From: a virus
Virus record (IMG/VR): IMGVR_UViG_3300031758_000653
Location: 1 to 22,000 of that record
Length of the DNA stretch: 22,000 nt
Reading direction: 5' to 3' (one strand)
The notes under the pieces are model-generated. The model saw only the letters and a program-made list of their open reading frames with translations, had not been told where the DNA came from and did no database searches. Shown piece after piece: positions 1-8,800 of this stretch (position 1 is the stretch's first letter; each line of letters starts with the position of its first letter). A program made the translations under genes and the position numbers.

Positions 1-572
1 TATACAGATCCATCATTCATGCCAGGTTTGGAAATAGTAGCAGAATGCTTAGGAGTAGCAGTGAAGAAATAGCAGCGGTTAGCAGTAGCAGAGAAGTGTT
101 TTGTAGCAGGGAAAAAATGACTCTTAACACTGTTGTGTGCTTCATCAAAGTAAATAGTGTCAATATGAATGTCTGCTTGCTGTAGACGCTGTAGAGAGTT
201 GTAGGTAGTGAAGATCAGTTTGTGTTTGGGAGCATCAGGATTGAATGCACTAGTCACAATTTGATTCCAATACTGAATCTCAGAGGGTTTTGTAGTGCTA
301 AAATGCCTTGTTTCCCCCGAATGGATATGAATAACAGATGCATTAGTAACATACTCCAAGAATTCAGCAGACAACTGTTCACTCAAAAGAATACGAGGAG
401 CAACTACAACAATAGTTTGAGGATCGCTATTGGAAAACTCTTTGATCGCATCAGCAATCATGGTCAGAGTCTTTCCAGCACCAGTCGGCATGATCAATTG
501 ACCAATACGATACTTGAGCATTGCTTCAAGACCGCGTTGCTGGTGAGGACGGAGTTGAATCACAGGGATCAT
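1..572 (-). CDS. SF2 DEAD/DEAH-box helicase, N-terminal part (UvsW-like), cut by window edge
   Basis: Translating the minus strand from the ATG at 570-572 gives 190 residues with no stop before the left edge, so the C-terminal half is outside the window. The protein starts MIPVIQLRPHQQRG, a Q-motif-like opening. It then shows Walker A (MPTGAGKT, about residues 28-35), motif Ia (VVVAPRILLSEQ), the DEAH box (YFDEAHNS, about residues 135-142) and motif III (FTATP, about residues 169-173). These are helicase motifs I to III of superfamily 2. T4-like cyanophages carry a UvsW-type ATP-dependent helicase that remodels branched DNA and R-loops during recombination and the replication switch, and this is the likeliest identity. 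The start lacks the extra N-terminal domain of T4 UvsW, so a different phage SF2 helicase remains possible. It follows a terminator hairpin at 597-629 and has no clear Shine-Dalgarno sequence. Confidence 0.88.
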   Translation of the reverse strand, partial: MIPVIQLRPHQQRGLEAMLKYRIGQLIMPTGAGKTLTMIADAIKEFSNSDPQTIVVVAPRILLSEQLSAEFLEYVTNASVIHIHSGETRHFSTTKPSEIQYWNQIVTSAFNPDAPKHKLIFTTYNSLQRLQQADIHIDTIYFDEAHNSVKSHFFPATKHFSATANRCYFFTATPKHSATISKPGMNDGSV

Positions 573-596
573 TGCGTATGAGACTATCATAGCAGA

Positions 597-629
597 AAAC
601 CGTCCCTGATGCGACTCAGTGGACGGTTT
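597..629 (-). terminator. Hairpin terminator between the 110-aa gene and the helicase
   Basis: A nine-base perfect inverted repeat, AAACCGTCC (597-605) and GGACGGTTT (621-629), encloses a second four-base stem, CTGA/TCAG (606-609, 616-619), with one bulged base. Read on the minus strand the hairpin ends in a run of four T before CTGCT, as in an intrinsic terminator. It sits downstream of the 110-aa gene and upstream of the helicase. This stretch (573-686) holds no other gene that I can see. The T run is short, so it might instead be an RNA-processing or stability hairpin. Confidence 0.6.
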
Positions 630-686
630 CCTAAGTGTCCTATGAAGCTTTAGATTCTCATCTTCAACCGGGACAAAGGTAGTCTA

Positions 687-1019
687 CTAGGATTGTTGTT
701 TTTTGTCAATATCTTCAGCAATTTTTTGAAATTTTGAATCCCAAGTTTCTTTATCAGCATCCCATTTACTTAGTGGGCATGAGTCAAGGATAATTTTTGC
801 CTTTGCAGGAACATAGCATCCACATTCTCTGCAACGATTTTCTAATTCATCATACTTATCACAACCTTTGCATGTTTCAATTCTTTGTTTATAAATTTCG
901 TCAGAAACAAAGAGAATTGCATCACGATTTTGAGTTATGTATTGAACTAATTCCCAAGAAAAATTAGCAAGATTTTTGGTTTGTTCTATAAGAGAAGGAT
1001 AATTTTTATCTTCAGACAT
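687..1019 (-). CDS. Small cysteine-motif (zinc-ribbon-like) protein, function unknown
   Basis: This 110-residue soluble protein has no signal peptide or membrane segment. Its centre carries a cysteine pattern: CKGCDKYDE (about residues 50-58) followed by CRECGC (about residues 63-68), with a further Cys near residue 80 (DSCPLSKW). The pairs look like a zinc-ribbon or rubredoxin-type metal site. The N-terminal half is helical and the C-terminal tail is charged (Lys, Asp, Gln). I do not recognise a named family, though small proteins of this type occur in cyanophage genomes near tail genes. It starts 27 bases after the adhesin-like gene, behind a late-promoter motif at 1043-1050, so it is probably expressed late. 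The zinc binding is inferred from the cysteine spacing only. Confidence 0.8.
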   Translation of the reverse strand: MSEDKNYPSLIEQTKNLANFSWELVQYITQNRDAILFVSDEIYKQRIETCKGCDKYDELENRCRECGCYVPAKAKIILDSCPLSKWDADKETWDSKFQKIAEDIDKKQQS

Positions 1020-1042
1020 TGTTTTTATATTTCAACTAAAAA

Positions 1043-1050
1043 TATTTATT
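1043..1050 (-). promoter_or_regulatory. Late-promoter motif AATAAATA
   Basis: Minus-strand AATAAATA matches the NATAAATA form of the T4-type late promoter reported for cyanophages (consensus recalled from memory; T4 itself uses TATAAATA). It lies 23 bases before the ATG of the 110-aa gene. It overlaps the TAA stop (1046-1048) of the upstream 513-aa gene. Confidence 0.5.
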
Positions 1051-2587
1051 GTGGTTGATAAGATCCCTTTATAGTTGATGCATTTATTGATCCTGATATT
1101 GTATAATTTGATCCAACAATTGCCGATCCACCATTTCCTGCACCTGTAGCTCCTGTGGTGCCAGATCCAGATGTTGCCCAATCTCCACCAGAACCACCGG
1201 ATTCTCCATTTGATCCACGAGTAGCACCACAAGTTGATGGGCTATACGACAAAGTATATTGATCAACAGAGGTTATATAAATTCTTGCATTTGTATCATC
1301 TCCACTATTGTCTCTCAACTTAACACCATTATCTCTAATTAGAACATTTCTTGGATTTCCAGAAATTTGCACCATATATGTCTTTGGAGATACATTAAAA
1401 GTATATCTTCTAATTCCATTTTTAAAATTCCATGAGAATATTTCTGCATACGCTGCAGTATTACCATCACGAACTCTAATCGTATCGTAACATCTACCAT
1501 TAGTATTTGGATTATCATTTGTATCAATTTCCATAGTAATTCGGGCAGATCCACTCCCAGTTACATTTAAGAAAGCATCATCATTATTTTCTGTCCAGTA
1601 ATATCCGATAGATGATAAGGAATATCCAGCACCTGCAGGATCCGAACCAAGACCTCCAGGAGACCCTAATAAAGTTCCATCTTGATTATTATATCCTCTA
1701 CCATATCCACCTGTTCCTCCATATCCACCTGCTCCAGCAGTGATTGTTGAATATTGAGTACATCGACGATACTGAGTATTTTTCACACATCGTTCACAAC
1801 AACCCCAGCACCAATCGCAAGTAGATTGACAACAATTCCCACCCCAAGTTCCAGCATCATTATAACCACTACCGCAACCAGGAGCTCCGCCACATCCTTG
1901 AGTCGTATATTCATTATAACAAGATCCTGCGCCTCCAGGAGCACCTTGAGATCCTCTCTCACCTCCACCGCCGCCACCATATACTTGTGCCGATGGTCTT
2001 AATAAAACATTAACATTATTTCCACCGATGGGAGATAACGAAAAAGCGTTTCCACCATTCTCACCTCCAGGATCAGGTGCGCCATTACCAGTTCCACCTC
2101 CTCTTCCAGAAGCACCAAAAATTTGACCAAAAACATCAATTACCAAATTATGTGCAATTGTATTCAATATTGCAGATGGAGTAGAAGTATTTACAGATCC
2201 ACAGATTCCATCAATAAACAAAAATTTTCTAATGTTCTTATTTAAATTATTATTCCAAGATTGATTTGAGATATCAAGATTAAGTTCAGTATCACTTTGA
2301 GTAAGATAATAATATTTTACTGAATTTCTAAATTGTGATGTTTTCCAATTATTTGATGTTGAAATATTGGCATTTTCGGTAGAATCTGGAACAACTGGGT
2401 CTGTATTTGTTGTACTTATGATTCTTTTTAGTTCTGAAACACTAATTTGACCAGTATCACTATTAAATGTCTCAGTTGTAGAAGAGGTTTGTTTTCTCTG
2501 CTGAGCACGAAAATTAGATCTTAAAGAACTAAAGGAAATAGCACCTGAAGAGTAATAAGGACCAGCTTTTGATACTGTTACTGCCAT
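1046..2587 (-). CDS. Glycine-rich, cysteine-rich tail-fibre adhesin-like protein
   Basis: This is a 513-residue virion-type protein, probably a host-recognition tip protein. The N-terminus (residues 15-30, AISFSSLRSNFRAQQ) resembles the opening used by many phage tail and virion proteins. Residues 153-220 and 284-325 are dominated by Gly-rich stretches, including GGGGGG at 204-209. Between them, residues 223-276 hold 11 cysteines in 54 residues (for example CCQSTCDWCWGCCERC). Residues 325-450 look like an all-beta domain. A second Gly/Ser-rich tract (about 452-490) precedes a C-terminal IVGSNYTISGSI segment that recalls ends of glycine-rich phage fibre proteins. The Gly-rich tracts recall the T-even gp38 adhesin, whose glycine motifs pack as a polyglycine sandwich; this is an analogy, not a shown homology. 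It follows the halogenase gene and has its own late-promoter motif. Confidence 0.82.
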   Translation of the reverse strand: MAVTVSKAGPYYSSGAISFSSLRSNFRAQQRKQTSSTTETFNSDTGQISVSELKRIISTTNTDPVVPDSTENANISTSNNWKTSQFRNSVKYYYLTQSDTELNLDISNQSWNNNLNKNIRKFLFIDGICGSVNTSTPSAILNTIAHNLVIDVFGQIFGASGRGGGTGNGAPDPGGENGGNAFSLSPIGGNNVNVLLRPSAQVYGGGGGGERGSQGAPGGAGSCYNEYTTQGCGGAPGCGSGYNDAGTWGGNCCQSTCDWCWGCCERCVKNTQYRRCTQYSTITAGAGGYGGTGGYGRGYNNQDGTLLGSPGGLGSDPAGAGYSLSSIGYYWTENNDDAFLNVTGSGSARITMEIDTNDNPNTNGRCYDTIRVRDGNTAAYAEIFSWNFKNGIRRYTFNVSPKTYMVQISGNPRNVLIRDNGVKLRDNSGDDTNARIYITSVDQYTLSYSPSTCGATRGSNGESGGSGGDWATSGSGTTGATGAGNGGSAIVGSNYTISGSINASTIKGSYQPQ

Positions 2588-2604
2588 TACACTGAGTTTT
2601 TCCT

Positions 2605-4062
2605 TTATTTATGAATGGCGTTTATAATTTCTTTATGTGATATTCTTTGATTTTCTAATTTTTTAATTTTCGTATATTCATAATGTTCTTTTGCAAATTC
2701 TAAAATCTGTTGTTTATTTCTTTTTGAATTTAAGAAATCTCGAATTGCATTTTTATCAAACATATTTAATCCGTTTGAAACTTGAATAAAATTATCAAGT
2801 GACCAAACAAATTTGGTTGAATTATTGCCTAGATTTTTAGCATCTAAAAACTCGTACTTACATTTTTCCTCAAAATCTCTGACCCATTCAGTTTTATTTT
2901 CAGTCATGTATTTCCAAAAGTCAGAATCAAATCTATTTGTATTATAATGAAGACAAATAAAATCCACGATGACTTTATAAGCATTTAGGTTTATTTCATT
3001 AAATTTTTTTCTATTATATTCCAAGAAGGTTAAATTTGAATTTAAAGAAATAAAATCTTTAATTTGATTTATGATAATGTGAATACCAGTAGACTCTAGC
3101 GGTTCTACAAATCCACTTGAAAGACCAATTGCTAAACAATTTCCAACCCATGCTTGATCATAATATCCAGGTTTATAGTAAATAATTTTGTCTGTTTGCA
3201 ATCTAACTCCAAATTTTTCTAATAGCCAACAATTATATTTTGTTTTTGCTTCTTCATCTGAAGTAAATCTGGAAGAATAAAGATATCCAGTTCCATATCG
3301 ATTTCCAATTGGTATCTGCCATATCCATCCATTATCTGTCGCTTCTGCTAACGTGTAAGATGGCACTTCTTCAAAATCATATGGAATTTGTTGTGGAATT
3401 GCTCTGTCAATTGGCAAATAATCTGTAATGTCATTCCACTTTACCTTTAAGTTTTTAATTAACATAGAGTTAAATCCAGAGGCATCAATATAAAAATCTG
3501 CTTTTACATTTCCACTATTTTTGAAATCTATACTTTCAATTTGATTATTTTCAATATTAATTTTTTCAGCAATATCATCAATAAAATCAATCTCGTTATT
3601 CATCTTTCCAAAAATATAATTTGAAAATTCTTGTGTATCAATGTGCAGCGCATGACTATAATCAAAAGTTTTTTTTGGTAATGTAGATGTTGCTTCATTA
3701 TAAAGTAGACCACCATTATAGCAATCGTTTAGAATAGAATAGATTGCACTTGATTGATCCGACTCCCCCCAAAAAGAAACTTCTTTAAATCCATGAAAAT
3801 ATTCTGTATTGGGAATCCAATTTTTAAAATTTATTCCTAATTTTACACTTACATTTAAGTCTCTAATTAAATCTTCAGTTTTTATTCCCAGAGAATTAAG
3901 GAATAAATGAATAATTGGTGTAGTACTTTCACCAACACCTATATTTTTTCTTTTGGCATCAAAATATAGAGAAACTTGAACTTTATCTCCCCAATATTTT
4001 TTAATCATTGATGCTGCAATCAATCCAGAGGTTCCTGCCCCCAAAACAATAAATTTTTTCAT
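2605..4062 (-). CDS. Flavin-dependent (tryptophan-type) halogenase, VirX1-like
   Basis: This 485-residue protein has the hallmarks of FADH2-dependent halogenases, which turn halide, O2 and reduced flavin into a hypohalous species used on an aromatic substrate. Visible are the GxGxxG FAD site (GAGTSG, residues 8-13), VGEST (43-47), the catalytic lysine in SVKLGINFKNW (Lys74), the diagnostic WxWxIP motif (WIWQIP, 246-251) and the EPLESTG motif (320-326) with the family's Glu-Ser pair at 323-324. Length is normal for the family, so the enzyme looks intact. A cyanophage enzyme of this family, VirX1, has been reported to iodinate many substrates. The gene sits between two fibre-type genes, and a flavin reductase is not visible nearby. 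It starts 11 bases after the 594-aa gene without a promoter motif, so it is probably cotranscribed with it. Substrate and halide are unknown. Confidence 0.93.
   Translation of the reverse strand: MKKFIVLGAGTSGLIAASMIKKYWGDKVQVSLYFDAKRKNIGVGESTTPIIHLFLNSLGIKTEDLIRDLNVSVKLGINFKNWIPNTEYFHGFKEVSFWGESDQSSAIYSILNDCYNGGLLYNEATSTLPKKTFDYSHALHIDTQEFSNYIFGKMNNEIDFIDDIAEKINIENNQIESIDFKNSGNVKADFYIDASGFNSMLIKNLKVKWNDITDYLPIDRAIPQQIPYDFEEVPSYTLAEATDNGWIWQIPIGNRYGTGYLYSSRFTSDEEAKTKYNCWLLEKFGVRLQTDKIIYYKPGYYDQAWVGNCLAIGLSSGFVEPLESTGIHIIINQIKDFISLNSNLTFLEYNRKKFNEINLNAYKVIVDFICLHYNTNRFDSDFWKYMTENKTEWVRDFEEKCKYEFLDAKNLGNNSTKFVWSLDNFIQVSNGLNMFDKNAIRDFLNSKRNKQQILEFAKEHYEYTKIKKLENQRISHKEIINAIHK
2606..2613 (-). promoter_or_regulatory. 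Late-promoter motif CATAAATA
   Basis: Minus-strand CATAAATA matches the NATAAATA late motif and ends 18 bases before the ATG of the 513-aa gene. It is built from the last codons of the halogenase gene (CAT AAA TAA), so the promoter and the upstream stop codon overlap. Confidence 0.55.
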
Positions 4063-4073
4063 AAAATTATAAA

Positions 4074-5858
4074 TTAATGGAAATCAGTCCACCCAACTCC
4101 AGTATATCCTTGAAATTTATTTGTATCCGTATTAAAAATAAATGCTCCAGCAACAGTTACTAAACCCACTCTTTGAGCAGTTGTTAGTCTTGGAGGTAAC
4201 ATATATGCTCTAGATCCAACGCCTTCACCGGGCAATAAACCTGGTGAAGATTTCCCAGCATCAGAAAAATCAACTGCAGAACGAACCGCTGTTGTTCCTA
4301 CACCTACACCTCCAGATCCTCTTATATAAAGTACAGAATTATATAAGTTTGTTGTTGCATTATATTGGACAATTGATTTTCCTTCTATATACAATCCCTC
4401 ACCATTAGTGGTTGTAGTTCCAATTCCAACGTTATCACTAATAGTTTGCCCAGAAACTTTTAAAGCGACGGTAGGAATTTGTGCTGTTCCAACTCCTACA
4501 TTTCCAAAAAGGGCAGTTTTTTCTCTAACATCTAGATTAGCAATTGGGATGGTTGTTCCAATACCAACACTATTAACAACACTCAAATTACTTGATATAC
4601 CAACATTAAAGAATGTGGATATTCCAGATGTATTGCTAATATTTTTATTGTTAAGGATCGTTGGTAAATCAAACGTTCCGGCTGATATTGTACCAAGTAT
4701 ATTTACATTTCCACTAAAAAATCCAGTTCCATTTGCATTAATTGTAACTCCAGTTCCAACTTGTAGATTTCCTTGTGGATCTGTATTCCCAATACCTAAC
4801 CTTCCATCATAAGTTAGTGTCATTAATTCGACAAATGTTTGTCCATAGAACCAATTAAACCTACCAGTGCCAATTCCCATAGGACCAGCATGTAAGTACA
4901 TACTGAAATCACCAGTATCATTGTTTAAAATCTCAAGTGTCCTGTCTATATCACCAAATCTTAAAAGTGCTGTGCTTTTTCCTACTCCAACAGATTGACC
5001 AATACTAATTCTTGCATTTCCACTATTGGAAATAACTTCTAAGAGTGATCCAGATTCTTTTCTAATTTGCAATTCTGATGTTGGTAATGCTGTTCCAACA
5101 CCAATTCTCCCAGAATTAAGAGCAGCAAATGCAGTTCCTCCAGTTCCAACATGAGATCTTGTAAATACTGTTGATACTCCAGTTGTTGAAAATCCACTAT
5201 TAATTGAATTGACTGTAATATCTGCTGTTGTTGTAATTGAAGATGCAGTTGATGCTATTCCAGTTAAATTTCCATAAAAACCCGTTGTTGCTGTTATAAT
5301 TCCAACATTAATATTTGATGGTAATCTTGCATTATCAATTGTTCCAGTTAATTGTGGAGCATTAAGACCAGTAAGACCAATACCAGAACCAGTGAAACTT
5401 GCTGCAGTTATAATTCCAGAATATGATGCATTTCCATTTGAATTAATTGTAACTCCAGTTCCAATTTGTAAATTTCCTCTTGGAATCGTAGTTCCTATAC
5501 CAACGCTGAAGGATGTAGAAATTGTAGAATTACTGCTGTTTACATACCATCCATCAACAGCAATTGCATAGATGTCAGTTAATCCAGATGCACTTCCTGA
5601 AAATAATTCTGCTGTAACAACACCAGAAACTGATACATTTTGTGTTACACTCAAAATTCCTACTGTTGTAACACCAGAAACATTTAGATCTTTTGTTACT
5701 GTAGCACCAGTAACTCTAGTATCGCCATAAACATTTAACAAATATTCGGTAGGAACGGAAGTTCCAATTCCCACCAAACCATTTGCATTTACAACGAAAT
5801 TATCATCATCAACTTGAACACCATTTCTAAGGTTAAATGACTTTCTATAATTTGCCAT
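4074..5858 (-). CDS. Tail-fibre/virion structural protein with VGIGT repeats
   Basis: This 594-residue protein is built from repeated beta modules, each opening with a [VILM]G[IV]G[TN] motif. Examples are VGIGTSVPTEYLLNV, VGIGTTIPRGNLQIGTGV, IGVGTALPTSELQI, LGIGNTDPQGNLQVGTGV, VGIGTTIPIANLDV and VGVGTAQIPTVALKV; about nine copies are visible. The C-terminus (PPRLTTAQRVGLVT, then FNTDTNKFQGY and GW) matches the common phage-fibre ending of the PRMTTAQR...YNT..K type. Such proteins are trimeric, extended fibres that contact the host surface. No signal peptide or membrane segment is present. The gene follows the 1736-aa fibre gene with an 18-base leader behind a late-promoter motif and precedes the halogenase. 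Whether it is a tail or head fibre cannot be told from sequence. Confidence 0.82.
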   Translation of the reverse strand: MANYRKSFNLRNGVQVDDDNFVVNANGLVGIGTSVPTEYLLNVYGDTRVTGATVTKDLNVSGVTTVGILSVTQNVSVSGVVTAELFSGSASGLTDIYAIAVDGWYVNSSNSTISTSFSVGIGTTIPRGNLQIGTGVTINSNGNASYSGIITAASFTGSGIGLTGLNAPQLTGTIDNARLPSNINVGIITATTGFYGNLTGIASTASSITTTADITVNSINSGFSTTGVSTVFTRSHVGTGGTAFAALNSGRIGVGTALPTSELQIRKESGSLLEVISNSGNARISIGQSVGVGKSTALLRFGDIDRTLEILNNDTGDFSMYLHAGPMGIGTGRFNWFYGQTFVELMTLTYDGRLGIGNTDPQGNLQVGTGVTINANGTGFFSGNVNILGTISAGTFDLPTILNNKNISNTSGISTFFNVGISSNLSVVNSVGIGTTIPIANLDVREKTALFGNVGVGTAQIPTVALKVSGQTISDNVGIGTTTTNGEGLYIEGKSIVQYNATTNLYNSVLYIRGSGGVGVGTTAVRSAVDFSDAGKSSPGLLPGEGVGSRAYMLPPRLTTAQRVGLVTVAGAFIFNTDTNKFQGYTGVGWTDFH

Positions 5859-5875
5859 CTTATATGGTTTTTTAG

Positions 5876-8800
5876 TTATTTATCCGTAAGTTTTTGTTCA
5901 AGGTTTTCAACCTTCGCAGAAAGTTCCTTGATTGCTTCAACAAGAAGTGGAACGACCTTATGATAATCAACTGCCAAGTAACCATTATCTCTTGTTACAA
6001 CCGCCTCAGGAAGAACTTCAAGAACTTCTTGTGCGATTACTCCAACATCATTTCCTTCCTTGCCAGACTTTTCATTCCAAGTATAAGTATTACCACTAAT
6101 GGAAAGAACTTTTGCAAGAGGATCATCAATTGGAGTAATATTATCTTTTAGTCTCTGGTCAGAGGTATAAAATGCAGTAATATCACCAGTTACATTTAAA
6201 TCGGAATTGATTTGAGTTGTTGTATTAATTGCTACCTTTGATCCAGATACTGCACTTAATTTAAGATCTCCAGATGATGTGTCAATTGTATTATCATCAG
6301 TTTGTGCTAATTTAATATTTCCAAGTTGAACAGTAGAACAATTTAATGTGCCATTAATATAAACATTTTTACCAATTCCTACTCCACCAGAAATAATTAA
6401 ATCCCCAGTTGTTGAAGAAGTAGACTCTGCTCCTTGTGTCAGTCTGACTGTATTATTAAATGTTGTTTGTGATTTTGCTCTAATTTCTTTATTAAATGTT
6501 ACGGGACCATCAAACTGAGAAAGAACTTGTCCAGATGCACCACCTTCTACAAGTAATCTCTCTTTAATTGTAACTTCATCAAATACGGCACTTAAACGAT
6601 TAGGATTTTCACCAGTAACTGTTGGTTTTGGAATATCATAAGAAACAACCTCTCCACTTGCTGCAGATGTTTTGGTATTTCCATTATAAAAATCTCCAGA
6701 ATTGTTCATTCCAGTATATACAACAATACCACCAGAACGTTCCTGAGAGTTCGCTAAAAAGTTTTCTTGATCATTTAGTGTTTTAACCTGAACTTGTGGC
6801 AATCCAGTCGAATAGTTACCTGGACCATATCCAAGATATTCAAAGGTGTGCCCTGACGCACGAAGAATAGAAGGTCTTCTGAACTCAATTGCAATTGGAT
6901 TAATTCTACGAATCAACGAGTTGACATCATGATTTTCTTGAACTGTTCCAAGAGATCCACGAATTACAGTTGCAGAAGTATCATTACCACTGCTGGTAAT
7001 TCTCATAATTTCATTATCAATTTGAATATAACATCCAAGTGGCAATCTTTGTGCTGTTCCAATACCAGTATGACTAATATTAATTGTGCTTCCTGTTGTT
7101 AACTCAGATGTTAAAATAAATGTTTGATTATCATAAAAAGAGACATTACGTGTTCCAAAATTTTCTCCATTTTCATCAGAAATTGCATTATTTGAAGAAA
7201 GTCCATGTTTTAAAACATATCCATTTGTTGCCGAAATTGAAGAGTTTGTAAGTGCTGTAAATGTCGTTACACTTTCTCTCTTATCGACAATGTAATCTCC
7301 TATATTATTATTATTAGAATCAATTACACGGAAACGATTTCCAGAAAGAAGACCATGAGCATCGTAAGTTGTAAATGTTGTAATACCTGCTGAGGAGTTG
7401 TATGCTGTCCCGCTAATTCTAATTGATGAGTTAACGACAAAAGCGTATTGTCCAGTTTGTATTGTTGGATCTCCAACAGTTTTAGCGATTGCAATTGATG
7501 TTGAAGATCCAATAGAAGTAATTCGATAATAACCATCTGTTACTGTTCCTGCACCGGTGATTTGAACAACGTCACCAATGTTTGTAGAAATTCCTGATGT
7601 TGAGACTGTGTAAAGAGCACCACTTCCAGCACCAATTTTACTTTGATCAAAATATAGAGATCCAGCAGTATAACCAGATCCAGGTGCCATAATTTCAACA
7701 GAAGTTACAATTCCACTACTCACAATTACTTTTGAAGTTGCACCACTCCATGAACCTGTTTGAGATCCATTAAGAAGTTTAACATTATAATATGTTCCAT
7801 TTGTATAAGATGTTCCACCATTTGAAATTGAACCAGTTACAATTCCTGAAAGACCATGAAATCTTGCAAAAGTTAATGTTGCAATTCCAGAACTTGATTC
7901 AACAGAAGAAATTGTAAGAGCAACTCCAACATTTTTAAGAGAGAGATCTGTTGTTTCACGTGTAATACTTTTCTTTAGATCATTTGTCTCAACCGCACCA
8001 ATTGGAGCACGTTTTGCAAATGTTTTTGCTGCTTGAGGGTTATCATTTACATTATCTCTATCTAATTGAGGATATAAATCGACAGGTAATTGTCCATACT
8101 TAAGATTTGTAAAAAGATTTGCACTAATTGCATTACTTGAGTTTAAAACATATAAGTGATAAATTCCATCTTGTTGATTGAAAATATATGGAGAAATAAT
8201 TTCATTTCTGTAAACAAATAAATTACTTTGCCAATCATTCCTTTCAAATCTTGGTAGATTTTGATCTCTAGTTGATGTTGTATCTGTAAATGTTCCAGCA
8301 GATTGTGTTACGCCCGTAATTGTATTTGTTGTTGTATATCTAAAGGTATATGCATCAATAATATTAGATACAATGAATCTACCATTGTATCCAGAATCAA
8401 ATCTTCCCGTAGAATTTGTTGAACTTTTAACATTTCTAATTGTTACTACTTCACCAACTTGAACATTATGTGGAAGTTCAGTTAATACCGTAACTACATT
8501 TGAACTTTCTGAACAAGATGCAATCAATCTTGGATTTTTTAAATATGCATAATCAGTGCTTGCAATGCTAGTTCTTGTAAAATCAGTGTCAGTTCTAACA
8601 CCTGTAGTGCTGGATTCTTGAAGAATAAATCCCGTTTCTGGATCTTTTGCGTTTGCAAATTCTTTTGGAATAACAACTCTCAACTTATAAATTTTTTCGT
8701 CTAAACTTCTTTCATCAGAAATACGCTTCACATAAGCAAGATCTGTTGTTGGACCAAAAGTTATCGTTCCACCAATACTCAATGCATTATAAATTTCATT

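Noticed and set aside
222-581. Plus-strand 119-aa open frame
   Set aside because: It is antisense to the helicase frame, which carries clear SF2 motifs; the plus-strand translation has no recognisable features.
1754-2002. Plus-strand Thr/Ser-rich 82-aa frame opposite the glycine-rich region
   Set aside because: The low-complexity composition is the mirror of Gly codons on the coding strand.
4063-4073. TATAAT-like box before the halogenase
   Set aside because: The 11-base gap has TATAAT but no -35 match at 17 bases and no NATAAATA motif; cotranscription with the fibre gene is simpler.
4408-5560. CRISPR-like regular repeats
   Set aside because: The repeats encode VGIGT protein modules, vary in length and sequence, and keep the reading frame; no repeat-spacer pattern is present.
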